64,000 bases of DNA from Williamsia sp. CHRR-6. GTDB taxonomy: Bacteria > Actinomycetota > Actinomycetes > Mycobacteriales > Mycobacteriaceae. Position numbers and translations under genes: made by a program. Location of the stretch: the NCBI RefSeq assembly GCF_018474015.1, contig NZ_JAHCSG010000001.1:558001-622000 (forward strand), read 5' to 3'. Below are positions 1 through 8,531 of the stretch, in pieces. Position 1 is the first letter of the stretch; each line of letters begins with the position of its first letter. The notes below the pieces were generated by a model. It was not told the origin of the DNA, did not search any database, and saw only the letters and a program-made list of their open reading frames with translations.

Positions 1-1347
1 ACCCCCCGCGCACTGATCATCGTGCCCACCCGCGAACTGTGCCTGCAGGTGACCGGCGACCTGCAGATGGCCGCCGCCCAGGTCGATGTGGATCCCGCCC
101 CCAAACCCAAGCGCAAACTGTCGATCACCGCGATCTACGGCGGCCGCCCGTACGAGTCACAGATCGCCGAGCTGCAGGCGGGCGTCGACGTGGTCGTGGG
201 CACCCCAGGCCGTCTGTTGGATCTGGCCAACCAGGGCCACCTGATCCTGGGCAAGGTGCAGATCCTGGTCCTCGACGAGGCCGACGAGATGCTGGACCTG
301 GGCTTTCTGCCCGACATCGAGCGCATCATGCGGGCCCTGCCCGAGCAGCGGCAGACGATGCTGTTCTCGGCCACCATGCCCGGTCCGATCGTGACGCTGG
401 CGCGTACGTTCATGACCAAGCCGACCCACATCCGGGCCGAGCACGCTCACGATTCGGCGGTGCACGACCGCACCAAGCAATACGCGTACCGCGCGCACGC
501 GCTGGACAAGGCCGAGTTGGTGGCGCGGGTGCTGCAGGCGGAGGGCCGCGGCGCCACCATGATCTTCACCCGGACTAAGCGGACTGCACAGAAGGTGGCC
601 GACGACCTCGCCGAACGTGGCTTCAAGGTGGGCGCGGTGCATGGCGACCTGGGCCAGGTGGCACGCGAGAAGGCACTGGGCCGATTCCGCGACGGCACCA
701 TCGACGTCATCGTGGCCACCGACGTGGCCGCGCGCGGCATCGACATCGACGACGTCACCCACGTCATCAACTACCAGTGCCCCGAGGACGAGAAGGCCTA
801 CGTCCATCGCATCGGCCGCACCGGTCGGGCCGGACGCACCGGCATCGCGGTCACCCTGGTCGACTGGGATGAGCTGCACAAGTGGGAACTCATCGACAAA
901 GCGCTGAGCCTGGGCATGCCTGAGCCGGCGGAGACGTACTCCAGTTCTGAGCATCTGCGTGCCGATCTCGGGATCCCCGACACCGCCACCGGCCGGTTGG
1001 CCACCGCGCGGCCGACCAGCGACGCCGAGGGGTCGTCGCGGTCGGCCGGCGGCACGCGGGAACCCCGCGAACGTCGTGCCCCGCGCAGTGATCGTCAGCG
1101 TCGGCGCACCCGTGGCGCCCGCAGTAGTGGCGCCGATTCGACCCCGGATTCAACTGCGCCGGTGTCGGTCTCGCGGCCGGAGAGCCAAACGTCGGCCTCC
1201 ACGGCCGACGATGTCGATGCGACCGAGGACGGCGGCGCCGGTACTCGGCCGCGTCGCCGACGTCGCCGCCGGGGCTCGGGGTCGGCCGCAGCCGGCCAGC
1301 AGGATTCGGCCGCTCAGTCAGCGCCTGCGAGTTCCACCGGCGAGTGA
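1..1347 (+). CDS. rhlE: DEAD-box ATP-dependent RNA helicase, 5' end cut off by the window
   Basis: The product is an ATP-dependent RNA helicase that remodels RNA in ribosome assembly or mRNA decay. The reading frame is open from base 1, so the Q motif and Walker A motif lie outside the window. Numbering from base 1, motif Ia PTREL is at residues 9-13, motif II DEAD at 92-95, motif III SAT at 123-125 and motif VI HRIGRTGR at 269-276. After the second RecA-like lobe comes a tail of about 130 residues rich in Arg, Ser, Ala and Thr, ending in a basic run, as in RhlE-type actinobacterial helicases (Rv3211 in M. tuberculosis). Its stop overlaps the next gene by GTGA, so the two are probably co-transcribed. 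The family is certain; the rhlE name rests on synteny. Confidence 0.93.
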   Translation, partial: TPRALIIVPTRELCLQVTGDLQMAAAQVDVDPAPKPKRKLSITAIYGGRPYESQIAELQAGVDVVVGTPGRLLDLANQGHLILGKVQILVLDEADEMLDLGFLPDIERIMRALPEQRQTMLFSATMPGPIVTLARTFMTKPTHIRAEHAHDSAVHDRTKQYAYRAHALDKAELVARVLQAEGRGATMIFTRTKRTAQKVADDLAERGFKVGAVHGDLGQVAREKALGRFRDGTIDVIVATDVAARGIDIDDVTHVINYQCPEDEKAYVHRIGRTGRAGRTGIAVTLVDWDELHKWELIDKALSLGMPEPAETYSSSEHLRADLGIPDTATGRLATARPTSDAEGSSRSAGGTREPRERRAPRSDRQRRRTRGARSSGADSTPDSTAPVSVSRPESQTSASTADDVDATEDGGAGTRPRRRRRRRGSGSAAAGQQDSAAQSAPASSTGE

Positions 1348-2666
1348 ACGGCGGCGCCGACGTCGAGGTGCCCTCCTCGACGACCGATCGACGTCCCATC
1401 CGACCGGAGCGTCGGACGCGGGGCGACCTGATCGCCGTCGGGGTGATCATCGCCATCATCGTCGTGGTGGGCGCTTCCATCGTCTACGTCAGCCCCACCC
1501 GACGGACCGTCAGTCAGGCCAGTGGCGTCGCGCTGCCTGCGGTGGCCGAAGTCGCTGAGACACCGACCGGGTTTGTCAACGGATGGCAGGCCGACTCGGC
1601 GAACACCGCAGCACCGGTGGTGACCGCCAGCACCGTGGTGACCGGCGACGACGGCGCGGTGCGCGGGCACGACCCGGTCACTGGAGCCGTCCGCTGGTCC
1701 TATCGCCGCGATCGTGCACTGTGCGGGGTTGTCGCTGCGTTCAACTCGCTGCCGCGGGTGGTCGCGGTCTACCGGAACTCGCGGGGGTGCAGCGAGACGA
1801 CTGCGTTGGCGGCCGACAGCGGCCGCCGAGCGTCGGCGCGCAGTAGCGACGCCGACGCCCGCGTCACCCTCTCGGCCGGATCGAACTTCGTCGTCTCTCA
1901 GGGTGCCACCCGCTTGGAGTCCTGGGGTTCGTCGCTGGTGCGCGGGGTGGAGTACGGGCGCGTCTCGGCCCCCGTGCAGCCCGGCAGGCAACCCCGCTCG
2001 GGATGCGAACTGCTCTCCAGCGCAACGGGTTCCGATCAGATCGCGGTGATCGAGCGGTGCGGCGACGAGCCAGGCTACCGGCTGACGATCTTCGCGGCCA
2101 ACCAGGACAAGGACGAGAAGGTGGCCCAGTCGGGGTCACGGATCATCACCAGCGGCACCACCGCCCCACCGCCTCGGGTCATCGCCGTCGGTTCGGCCGG
2201 CGCGGCGGTGTACGCGGGAACCCAGGGGGCGGTGAACGATACCGCCGGCCCCCGGGTCGAGGTGTACGGCCCTGATGCCGCACTGGTCAGTCGACACGAC
2301 GTGTTCGGCACACCCGCGCCACCAGCGGACTCCTACCCCACCAGTCCAGATCCCAACCGTCCCGACACCGGGTTGTCGTTCTTCACTGGCAAAGCCACCG
2401 TGATCCTGGATCAGACGACGTTGGTGCCGCGGTTCCAGGTGCCTGACACCGTCGGTCCGGCCACCCCGATGGGGGCCGATCTGTTGGTGCCCACGATGGC
2501 TGGGATCGATGTCCTCGATCGATCCACCGGCCGCCGAAACCGGTCGATCCCGGTGTCGCGCACCGACTATCGCGGCGGCACCATCGCATTGGCCGCGATC
2601 GGCAACACCGTGGTGCAACTGTGGGGCGGACGGGTGCACATGCTGATCGGCACGTCGTCGAGGTGA
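1344..2666 (+). CDS. Membrane-anchored PQQ-like beta-propeller protein (Rv3212-like)
   Basis: This is a 440-residue protein of unknown function. It starts with a GTG that overlaps the helicase stop. Residues 1-30 are charged and cytoplasmic, about 31-53 form a single membrane anchor, and the rest is predicted to lie outside the membrane. The outer part has PQQ/WD-like repeat signatures such as VRGHDPVTGAVRWSY and a late GNTVVQLWGG, which suggests a beta-propeller used for binding. Its position directly after the helicase matches Rv3212 in mycobacteria. No catalytic residues can be assigned. It could be a cell-envelope scaffold, but that is inference only. Confidence 0.82.
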   Translation: MNGGADVEVPSSTTDRRPIRPERRTRGDLIAVGVIIAIIVVVGASIVYVSPTRRTVSQASGVALPAVAEVAETPTGFVNGWQADSANTAAPVVTASTVVTGDDGAVRGHDPVTGAVRWSYRRDRALCGVVAAFNSLPRVVAVYRNSRGCSETTALAADSGRRASARSSDADARVTLSAGSNFVVSQGATRLESWGSSLVRGVEYGRVSAPVQPGRQPRSGCELLSSATGSDQIAVIERCGDEPGYRLTIFAANQDKDEKVAQSGSRIITSGTTAPPPRVIAVGSAGAAVYAGTQGAVNDTAGPRVEVYGPDAALVSRHDVFGTPAPPADSYPTSPDPNRPDTGLSFFTGKATVILDQTTLVPRFQVPDTVGPATPMGADLLVPTMAGIDVLDRSTGRRNRSIPVSRTDYRGGTIALAAIGNTVVQLWGGRVHMLIGTSSR

Positions 2667-2675
2667 CGGGAGGGG

Positions 2676-3470
2676 TCAGACAGCGGTCTCGAGGACACTG
2701 AGTTTCTTGCCGCCGTCCCAGTGCTGCCACAGGTTGTCGGCCAGTTCCCGGTAGGCCACCGAGCCCTTGTTCTTGCGGCCGGTCATCACGGTGGCGCCCG
2801 ACGCCGAGGCCTCGGCAAAGCGCACCGTACGTGGGATGGGCGGGCTGAGAACCGGCATGTCGTAGCGATCGGAGACATCAGCCAACACGTCGCGACTGTG
2901 GGTGGTGCGCGCGTCGTAGAGCGTGGGGATGACGCCGAGCAGTCGCAGACCCGGGTTGGTGATCTGCTGCACCTCGGTGACCGTGCGTAGCAGCTGACCC
3001 ACACCGCGGTGGGCCAGCGTCTCGCACTGCAGCGGCACCACCACCTCGTCGGCGGCGGTCAGGCCGTTGAGGGTCAGCACACCCAGTGAGGGCGGACAGT
3101 CGATGATGATCACGTCGTAGTCCTGTGCCACCTGCGCCAGCGCTCGCTTGAGGGCGTACTCGCGGCCGGGCCGCATCAGCAGCAGCGCCTCGGCCCCGGC
3201 GAGGTCGATGGTGGCGGGAAGCAGCGTGACACCGTCCTCGGTGGAGACGAGAGCATCGACTATGTCGACCTCCCCGAGCAGCACCTCGTGCACCGAGACC
3301 GTCAGGTGGTCGGGGTCGTGGCCGAGCGAGAAGGTCAGGCAGCCCTGCGGGTCGAGGTCGACGACGAGCACCGACAGATCCATGGCGGCCAGAGCCGCCC
3401 CGATGGATGCGACGGTGGTGGTCTTGGCGACCCCACCCTTCTGGTTGGCGACGGCGAGGGTTTTGCTCAT
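2676..3470 (-). CDS. ParA/Soj-family ATPase (Rv3213c-like)
   Basis: The 264-residue protein is a ParA-type ATPase of the deviant Walker A family. It has KGGVAKTTT at residues 11-19, the Walker A' stretch VLVVDLDPQG near 35-44 and the Walker B stretch VIIIDCPPSLG near 120. Members bind ATP, dimerise on DNA or membrane and position cargo. No ParB gene or parS site is next to it, and the chromosomal parAB pair is normally near the origin, so this is an orphan ParA with unknown cargo. It converges on the PQQ-like gene with only 9 bases between stops. It is divergent from the phosphatase gene. The start at 3470 gives the canonical N-terminus. Confidence 0.93.
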   Translation of the reverse strand: MSKTLAVANQKGGVAKTTTVASIGAALAAMDLSVLVVDLDPQGCLTFSLGHDPDHLTVSVHEVLLGEVDIVDALVSTEDGVTLLPATIDLAGAEALLLMRPGREYALKRALAQVAQDYDVIIIDCPPSLGVLTLNGLTAADEVVVPLQCETLAHRGVGQLLRTVTEVQQITNPGLRLLGVIPTLYDARTTHSRDVLADVSDRYDMPVLSPPIPRTVRFAEASASGATVMTGRKNKGSVAYRELADNLWQHWDGGKKLSVLETAV

Positions 3471-3565
3471 CGCAGGCGGCTTCTCGGTCCGGTCAGGTGC
3501 ATGCGTGGACTCCTCGTCGGCCGAAGTGGTCGTAGGCCCCTGAGGATAGGCGTCGATACGGCACC

Positions 3566-4201
3566 ATGGATTCAGTGGGCGACAGAATGCACCGACTGAT
3601 ACTCATCCGACACGGCGAGACCGAATGGTCGCGAACCGGACGGCACACCGGCTCGACTGACATCGATCTCACCGACGAGGGCGTGGCGCAGGCTCGCAGC
3701 CTTGCCGGGCCCGTCGGCGAGCTCGCGCTGGTGCGCCCGCGGGTGTTCACCTCTCCGCGGGTACGTGCGCGACGGACCGCAGAGTTGGCAGGGCTCACCG
3801 TGGACGCGGTGGACGAGCGATTGTGCGAATGGGATTACGGCCGCTACGAGGGGGTGACGTCGCGGCAGATCCACTCCGACGATCCCGGGTGGAACGTGTT
3901 CACCCACGGCGCGCCTGATGGCGAGTCACCGCAGCAGATGAGTGCCCGGGTGGACGCGGTGATCGCGACGGTTCGGTCGCTGATGACCGAGGGCGATGTG
4001 GTGTTGGTGTCGCATGGCCACTTCTCGCGGGCGGTGCTGGCCCGGTGGACCGACAGCCCGATCACCTTCGGCCAGCACTTCGCAATGCTGCCGGCATCGA
4101 TGGCGGTGTTGGGCATGGACCGCGGGACATCGCAGGTGATGACGCTGGGACGGACGGGCTACGCCAGCGACTCGTATGTCGACGGGCCCGCACAGGTGTG
4201 A
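3566..4201 (+). CDS. Histidine phosphatase (phosphoglycerate-mutase fold, Rv3214-like)
   Basis: The enzyme belongs to the histidine phosphatase superfamily. The catalytic signature LIRHGETEWS sits near residues 11-20, and the second catalytic histidine is in VVLVSHGHFSRAVL near residue 150. M. tuberculosis Rv3214 (annotated gpm2 or entD) has this fold but acts as a broad acid phosphatase, so a glycolytic mutase role should not be assumed here. The length of 211 residues fits that family. The first ATG (3566) is used. A GTG at 3575 or the ATG at 3587 is also possible, and no start has a strong ribosome site. Confidence 0.9.
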   Translation: MDSVGDRMHRLILIRHGETEWSRTGRHTGSTDIDLTDEGVAQARSLAGPVGELALVRPRVFTSPRVRARRTAELAGLTVDAVDERLCEWDYGRYEGVTSRQIHSDDPGWNVFTHGAPDGESPQQMSARVDAVIATVRSLMTEGDVVLVSHGHFSRAVLARWTDSPITFGQHFAMLPASMAVLGMDRGTSQVMTLGRTGYASDSYVDGPAQV

Positions 4202-4226
4202 CGGCCGCCCGGTCTGACCCGCCGGC

Positions 4227-4706
4227 TCAGCGGCGTCGTTTGGGCTTCTGGGCAGTCGAGGAGGGCGTGCTGGGGTCGGACACCTCGGGTGGCGCGGCGT
4301 CGGGGGCGTACTCGGCGGCCAACCAACGCACCGACGACGGGGAGAACAGCAGTGCCAACGCCGCCAGGGCAACCAGCAACAGTGGAACGCCATAGCCGGG
4401 CTGACCGGAGTCGACGATCAATGCGTAGGAGACCGGCAGCAGCAAGATCTCGGCCACCACCGCGATGGCTCGTCCCCAGCGGCGGCCGGTGATCAGCGCG
4501 ATGCCCCCTGCGAGCACTCCGCCACCGAGGATGGCAAACCAGGCGGCGGTGCCGTAGCTGCTGATGAAGGCCTCTCCGGCCCCTTCGAATCCACGGATCA
4601 CCAGGACCAGCGCGATCACGATGGCCGCGGCACCCTGCACGGCAACGATGGCACCGGCGCGGCGGATCGACTTCGGCGGGCGACGATCAGGGCTGGTCTC
4701 GGTCAC
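4227..4706 (-). CDS. Small integral membrane protein (Rv3217c-like)
   Basis: This 159-residue membrane protein has unknown function. From the GTG at 4706 (VTETSPDRRPP) it has a short basic N-terminus and four hydrophobic segments at about residues 15-37, 48-70, 78-98 and 104-125. A hydrophilic Pro/Ser tail ends in KPKRRR. An upstream in-frame extension to 4961 reads like non-coding sequence and overlaps the divergent lipid-kinase gene, so the shorter start was chosen. The position between the phosphatase and the lipid-kinase-like gene matches Rv3217c. No enzymatic motif is visible. Confidence 0.75.
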   Translation of the reverse strand: MTETSPDRRPPKSIRRAGAIVAVQGAAAIVIALVLVIRGFEGAGEAFISSYGTAAWFAILGGGVLAGGIALITGRRWGRAIAVVAEILLLPVSYALIVDSGQPGYGVPLLLVALAALALLFSPSSVRWLAAEYAPDAAPPEVSDPSTPSSTAQKPKRRR

Positions 4707-4834
4707 ATGCTCAAGGGTAGTTCGCGATGTGCACGTTGCCTCGCGTCTGAGTCGGCCATCACCGCACCGACGTGCATGGTCGTGGGTGCGGGGGCGCATC
4801 TCACCCGTCGGCGTGCCCGTGAGCGTGCGGGCAC

Positions 4835-4851
4835 TAGGCTCGGGTGTCGTG
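4835..4851 (+). promoter_or_regulatory. Candidate leaderless promoter of the diacylglycerol-kinase-like gene
   Basis: A TANNNT-type -10 hexamer, TAGGCT, at 4835-4840 lies eight bases before the GTG start at 4849. Transcription would therefore begin at or next to the start codon. No Shine-Dalgarno sequence precedes the GTG. Leaderless mRNAs are common in mycobacteria and relatives. The call is inference from spacing alone. Confidence 0.45.
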
Positions 4852-5793
4852 CGCGCCCTGCTGATCACCAACCCGTTCGCGACGTCGACCACCGACGCCG
4901 GGCGCGACGCGCTGGCGCAGACCCTGGCAAGCCGAGTCGATCTCACCGTGGAGCTGACCACCCATCGGGGTCATGCTGGTGAACTGGCGGCGGCGGCTCG
5001 GGTCGGCGGCACCGACCTGGTCATCGTGCACGGGGGCGACGGGACGGTGAACGAGGCGGTCAACGGCCTGCTCGACGGGCCGGGTCAACCAGAGACCGGG
5101 CGTTCTACGCCGACGCTCGCCGTGGTGCCCGGGGGTAGCGCGAACGTGTTCGCCCGATCGTTGGGCATCCATCCTGACCCGTTGCAGGCCACCGGCCAGC
5201 TGGTGAATCTGATCACCGACGGCGCCCGGCGCCGGGTCAGCCTCGGTCACGCCGACGGGCGATGGTTCCTGTTCAACGCCGGTATGGGCGTGGACGCCGA
5301 GGTGGTGCACGCGGTGGAGCGTCAACGCGTGTCGGGCAAGCCGGCCAGTGATGCCCGCTACGTGTGGACGACCATCCGGCAGTTCATCGCCTCGGCGAAA
5401 CGCCCCGCGACCTTGACGGTTGCCATCCCCGGGCAGGAGCCGGTCACCGGTGTCCATTTCGTCTTCGTCAGCAACTCCAACCCGTGGACTTTCATCGGTG
5501 AGCGTCCGGTGCTGACCAATCCGGGAACCACCTTCGACTCGGGACTGGGCGTGTTCGCGTCACGGTCGATGGCGTTCCTGCGCAATCTGCCGTTGGCCGC
5601 GCAACTGCTGACCAATCGCACCCCCACAGCCCGTCACCTGTTCACCGACGATGATGTGGAGTCGGTGCGGGTGGTGGCCGACGAGCCGATCGACATGCAG
5701 ATGGACGGCGACTTCATCGGACCGCGGTCGGATGTGGCCTTCGCGTACTGCGCCGATCGCCTCGAGGTGGTGGCACCCGCACCGCAGGCCTAG
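4849..5793 (+). CDS. Diacylglycerol/lipid kinase-family protein (Rv3218-like)
   Basis: This 314-residue protein carries the DAGK catalytic domain, with the nucleotide-binding motif VIVHGGDGTVNE at about residues 56-67 and PGGSANVFARSLG near 94-106. Such enzymes phosphorylate diacylglycerol, sphingoid bases or related lipids at the inner membrane face. The C-terminal half has the family's second beta-rich domain ending MQMDGDFIG. The substrate cannot be told from sequence. The GTG at 4849 is preferred over an in-frame extension to 4564, because the extension overlaps the divergent membrane gene and its codons look non-coding. Confidence 0.88.
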   Translation: MRALLITNPFATSTTDAGRDALAQTLASRVDLTVELTTHRGHAGELAAAARVGGTDLVIVHGGDGTVNEAVNGLLDGPGQPETGRSTPTLAVVPGGSANVFARSLGIHPDPLQATGQLVNLITDGARRRVSLGHADGRWFLFNAGMGVDAEVVHAVERQRVSGKPASDARYVWTTIRQFIASAKRPATLTVAIPGQEPVTGVHFVFVSNSNPWTFIGERPVLTNPGTTFDSGLGVFASRSMAFLRNLPLAAQLLTNRTPTARHLFTDDDVESVRVVADEPIDMQMDGDFIGPRSDVAFAYCADRLEVVAPAPQA

Positions 5794-5915
5794 CTGGCCG
5801 GGCGGGCCGCTGCTGGACAGACACCCGGGAAAGCGTCACACGGATATCACGAGCGCCAAACGTCTGACTGTAGTAGAACGGTCGTTGGCCGTCGTCACAG
5901 GCCCCCCACTCGGGG

Positions 5916-5931
5916 AGTGACTTTGCCCACG
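5916..5931 (+). promoter_or_regulatory. Candidate CRP/Cmr site 1 upstream of whiB1
   Basis: AGTGACTTTGCCCACG fits the mycobacterial CRP pattern GTG-N8-CAC, matching 7 of the 10 conserved positions of TGTGA-N6-TCACA. It lies 134 bases upstream of the whiB1 ATG. In M. tuberculosis, whiB1 is a CRP (Rv3676) target with two sites. Assignment here is by pattern only. Confidence 0.45.
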
Positions 5932-5964
5932 TGTTATCGGAACTCCATTGACTTGTCATGGATT

Positions 5965-5980
5965 CGTGAAAGCATTCACA
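5965..5980 (+). promoter_or_regulatory. Candidate CRP/Cmr site 2 upstream of whiB1
   Basis: CGTGAAAGCATTCACA matches 9 of 10 conserved positions of TGTGA-N6-TCACA and forms a GTGAA-AGCA-TTCAC dyad. It is 85 bases before the whiB1 start and 49 bases (centre to centre) from site 1. It is the stronger of the two matches. Confidence 0.6.
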
Positions 5981-6064
5981 AGCAACAGTGCGGAAACATT
6001 CGAGCCGCACGGGTTAACCGAAGGTAACGATTCGCGCATCGGTGCGCGCATAGAAGGAGCAGGA

Positions 6065-6322
6065 ATGGACTGGCGTCACAAGGCAATCTGTCGCGATGAG
6101 GATCCGGAGCTGTTCTTCCCCGTGGGAACCAGCGGTCCGGCCATCGCGCAGATAGCCGATGCGAAGCTCGTCTGCAACCGCTGCCCGGTCACCGCAGACT
6201 GCCTGTCATGGGCGTTGGAGTCGGGTCAGGACGCAGGCGTGTGGGGCGGCATGAGCGAGGACGAGCGTCGCGCACTCAAGCGCCGTAACGCGCGCAACCG
6301 CACTCGCAGCACCACTGTCTGA
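6065..6322 (+). CDS. whiB1: WhiB1 iron-sulfur transcription factor
   Basis: WhiB1 is an NO-sensing [4Fe-4S] protein that binds the C-terminal region of the primary sigma factor and regulates transcription. The 85-residue protein has the four cluster cysteines at positions 9, 37, 40 and 46, the same spacing as M. tuberculosis WhiB1. The turn motif GVWGGMSEDERR and a basic C-terminus (KRRNARNRTRS) for DNA contact follow. The ATG at 6065 follows a GAAGGAG ribosome site and gives the canonical length. A longer in-frame start at 5948 would cover the CRP-like sites and is rejected. The gene ends at a strong hairpin facing pdtaS. Confidence 0.97.
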   Translation: MDWRHKAICRDEDPELFFPVGTSGPAIAQIADAKLVCNRCPVTADCLSWALESGQDAGVWGGMSEDERRALKRRNARNRTRSTTV

Positions 6323-6346
6323 CGTCACCCGACGTCTCGAACACCT

Positions 6347-6380
6347 GACGAAACCCGGCGGCGTACCGCCGGGTTTCGTC
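6347..6380. terminator. Bidirectional terminator between whiB1 and pdtaS
   Basis: A perfect 15-bp stem (6347-6361 with 6366-6380) encloses the loop CGTA. It sits between two convergent stop codons, 25 bases from each. There is no long T tract on either side, as is usual in high-GC actinobacteria. Confidence 0.85.
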
Positions 6381-6404
6381 GTATCTGGGGTCTCGGCGGC
6401 CGGA

Positions 6405-7946
6405 TCACCGCAGCGGGACGGTTAGCACCGCGTCGGTGCCGCCATCGGCGCCGGGCGCCAGCTCCAAAGTCCCCGAGAGTTCGATGGTGACCAGGGTGTG
6501 CACGATCTGTAGACCCAATCGTTCCGATGCTCGTAGGTCGAATCCCGCCGGCAGACCCACCCCGTTGTCGGAGACGGTGATCACCAGCCGACGAGTGTTG
6601 CGGTCGGCGTGCACCACCACTTCCCCGGCACTGCCCGAGGCGAAGCCGTGTTCCACCGCGTTCTGGATCAGCTCGGTCAGCACCATCACCATCGGCATCG
6701 CCAACTCCGATGGCAGCACTCCCAGCTGACCGGCTCGGCGGACCACGGCGTTGCTGTCCCCGGGGGCGACGTCGGCCATCACCGGCACCAGCTGGTCGAC
6801 CACGACGTCGAGGTCGACCTCTTCGTCGACACTTCCCGACAACAATTCGTGCACCAGCGCGATGGCAGCCACGCGTCGCACCGCCTCGGTCAACGCGCTG
6901 CGCGCTTCGGGGTTGTCGGTGCGGCGCGCCTGTAGCCGCAGCAGCGCCGACACACTCTGCAGGTTGTTCTTCACGCGGTGGTGGATTTCGCGGATGGTGG
7001 CGTCCTTGCTGATCAACGCACGGTCGCGACGTTTGAGCTCGGTCACGTCGCGCACCAACACCGCTGCACCGGTGCGTTGTCCACGCGGGATGAGCGGCAC
7101 CGCGCGGATCAGCACGCTGGCCCGCCGCGCGTCGGCTTCGATCCGCATCCCCGACCGGCCGGCCACCGCGTCGGAGATCATCCGTTTGGCGTCCTCGGCG
7201 ACGAAACGGTCGGTCACCAGTTCGGTCAGCACCGCGTTGAGTTCGTTGCCGGTGAGGTCGGCCGTCCAACCCATCCGGTGCACCGCCGAGAGTGCGTTGG
7301 GGCTGGCGAACACGACGGTCCCGGTGTCGTCGATGCGGATGAAGCCGTCACCGGCGCGGGGCGTGGACAGGCTGCGCGGGTTGCCTTCGTGTTGGGGGAA
7401 CGCGCCGTCGGACATCATCTGGAACAGGTCGTTGGCGCAGTCCTGATACGCCAACTCCAGCGGGGACGGCATGCGTAGCTGCGCAAGGTTGGCGATCCGG
7501 CTCATCGTGGCCACCACCACCCCGCCGAACCGCACCGGGATCGCCTCGCGCCGAACCGCGGTGGGCCCAAGCCAGGTCGGGTCTTCCTCGCGGAGGATGC
7601 GCCCGCTACCGAACGCGCGGCGGACCTGTGGATTCGATCCGGGCACCGCGCCGCCATCGCGCCCAGACCCCACGGGACGGCCGGAGCGCTCGGCGGGGTC
7701 GGTGGACTCCGCCGGTTCGACGAGCAGCTCCCCCACCTGGTCGGCCGGAAAAACCGTGGAGGCGGTGTTGGGGCGACACTGCGCCACACAGATCAACCGA
7801 TCGGCGTCGGTGCGCACGTACATCAGCAGGTCGGCGAAGGACAGGTCGGACAACAGTTGCCATTCGGCGACCACTCGTTGCAGATGCGCCGCGTCGGCCC
7901 CCGACAGCGAGGTGTGTTCGGCCAGCAGGTCGGTCAGCGTGGACAT
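6405..7946 (-). CDS. pdtaS: PdtaS-type cytosolic sensor histidine kinase
   Basis: PdtaS phosphorylates the ANTAR antiterminator PdtaR in mycobacteria. The 513-residue protein has no membrane segment. It contains an N-terminal GAF-like domain (to about 150), a central PAS domain with the FASPNALSAVHRMGW region, a HisKA_2 dimerisation segment with the phospho-acceptor in EIHHRVKNNLQSVSALLRLQ, and a C-terminal ATPase domain (ELIQNAVEHGF, then SDNGVGLP). The ATG at 7946 gives MSTLTDLLAEHTSL, matching the mycobacterial N-terminus; a GTG six bases upstream is an alternative. The PdtaR partner gene is not in this window. Confidence 0.94.
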   Translation of the reverse strand: MSTLTDLLAEHTSLSGADAAHLQRVVAEWQLLSDLSFADLLMYVRTDADRLICVAQCRPNTASTVFPADQVGELLVEPAESTDPAERSGRPVGSGRDGGAVPGSNPQVRRAFGSGRILREEDPTWLGPTAVRREAIPVRFGGVVVATMSRIANLAQLRMPSPLELAYQDCANDLFQMMSDGAFPQHEGNPRSLSTPRAGDGFIRIDDTGTVVFASPNALSAVHRMGWTADLTGNELNAVLTELVTDRFVAEDAKRMISDAVAGRSGMRIEADARRASVLIRAVPLIPRGQRTGAAVLVRDVTELKRRDRALISKDATIREIHHRVKNNLQSVSALLRLQARRTDNPEARSALTEAVRRVAAIALVHELLSGSVDEEVDLDVVVDQLVPVMADVAPGDSNAVVRRAGQLGVLPSELAMPMVMVLTELIQNAVEHGFASGSAGEVVVHADRNTRRLVITVSDNGVGLPAGFDLRASERLGLQIVHTLVTIELSGTLELAPGADGGTDAVLTVPLR

Positions 7947-7996
7947 CTGCACCCTGGGATCGAGCGCGCCGGTCCTGCCGAGGGATACACCTGAGG

Positions 7997-8215
7997 TCAG
8001 TCGTCGAGGGTGGCGATGACGTGGCCGGCTTGGATCACGTCGCCCACCGACACCTGCACCTCAGCGATGGTGCCGGGCTCCTCAGCGAGTACCGGGATCT
8101 CCATCTTCATCGATTCCAGCAGCACGATGGTGTCGCCCACGTCGACGCGTTGGCCGGGGGTGACACGCACCTCGAGCACGCTCGCCACGATCTCCGCCAC
8201 GATGTTCTCCGCCAT
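7997..8215 (-). CDS. Biotinyl carrier protein (TB7.3-like)
   Basis: This 72-residue single-domain biotinyl-lipoyl protein carries the biotinylation motif ESMKMEIP with the modified lysine near residue 35. It is the counterpart of Rv3221c (TB7.3, 71 residues). Free-standing carriers of this type are thought to serve acyl-CoA carboxylases encoded elsewhere; no carboxylase gene is in the window. The ATG at 8215 (MAENIVAEIV) follows a GGAGG site. The 27-residue in-frame upstream extension is not conserved-looking and is left out. It may be co-transcribed with pdtaS, 50 bases downstream. Confidence 0.92.
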   Translation of the reverse strand: MAENIVAEIVASVLEVRVTPGQRVDVGDTIVLLESMKMEIPVLAEEPGTIAEVQVSVGDVIQAGHVIATLDD

Positions 8216-8424
8216 GTGCCGACCTCCGCGTTGTGGATGGACCATCTGGGGGGCCGACGCGATCACCGATCGCGGTGTCCCTCTCTCGCCGATCAACCTA
8301 TCCCAGAGCGTCGAGGCGTCGACGATGCACCGCTGGGCTGAACACGGATTGGGTGCCAGGCAGGTGGCGTGGGAGTATGGCGGTATGTGCGCACCGATCG
8401 CGCACGACAGTCAGAGGAGGAACC

Positions 8425-8499
8425 ATGGGAAAGCGTGGACGCAAAAAGCGCGCTCGTAAGAAGAATGCCGCCAACCACGGCAAGCGCCCCAACGCCTGA
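8425..8499 (+). CDS. 50S ribosomal protein bL37 (24 residues)
   Basis: This tiny gene encodes MGKRGRKKRARKKNAANHGK followed by RPNA. That corresponds to bL37, the 24-residue actinobacterial large-subunit protein seen in mycobacterial ribosome structures, which packs against 23S rRNA. Fifteen positions up to the central lysine run are mostly Arg or Lys. A strong ribosome site (AGAGGAGG) lies 6-13 bases before the ATG. A perfect 16-bp hairpin follows 33 bases after the stop. Most automatic pipelines miss a gene this short. It is divergent from the biotinyl carrier gene. Confidence 0.88.
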   Translation: MGKRGRKKRARKKNAANHGKRPNA

Positions 8500-8531
8500 C
8501 GAGCCGAACGACGCTCGTACGCAACATGATC

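Noticed and set aside
5948-6064. Longer start for whiB1 at 5948
   Set aside because: It would add 39 residues not seen in WhiB1 proteins and overlap the CRP-like site; the ATG at 6065 has the ribosome site and exact cysteine spacing.
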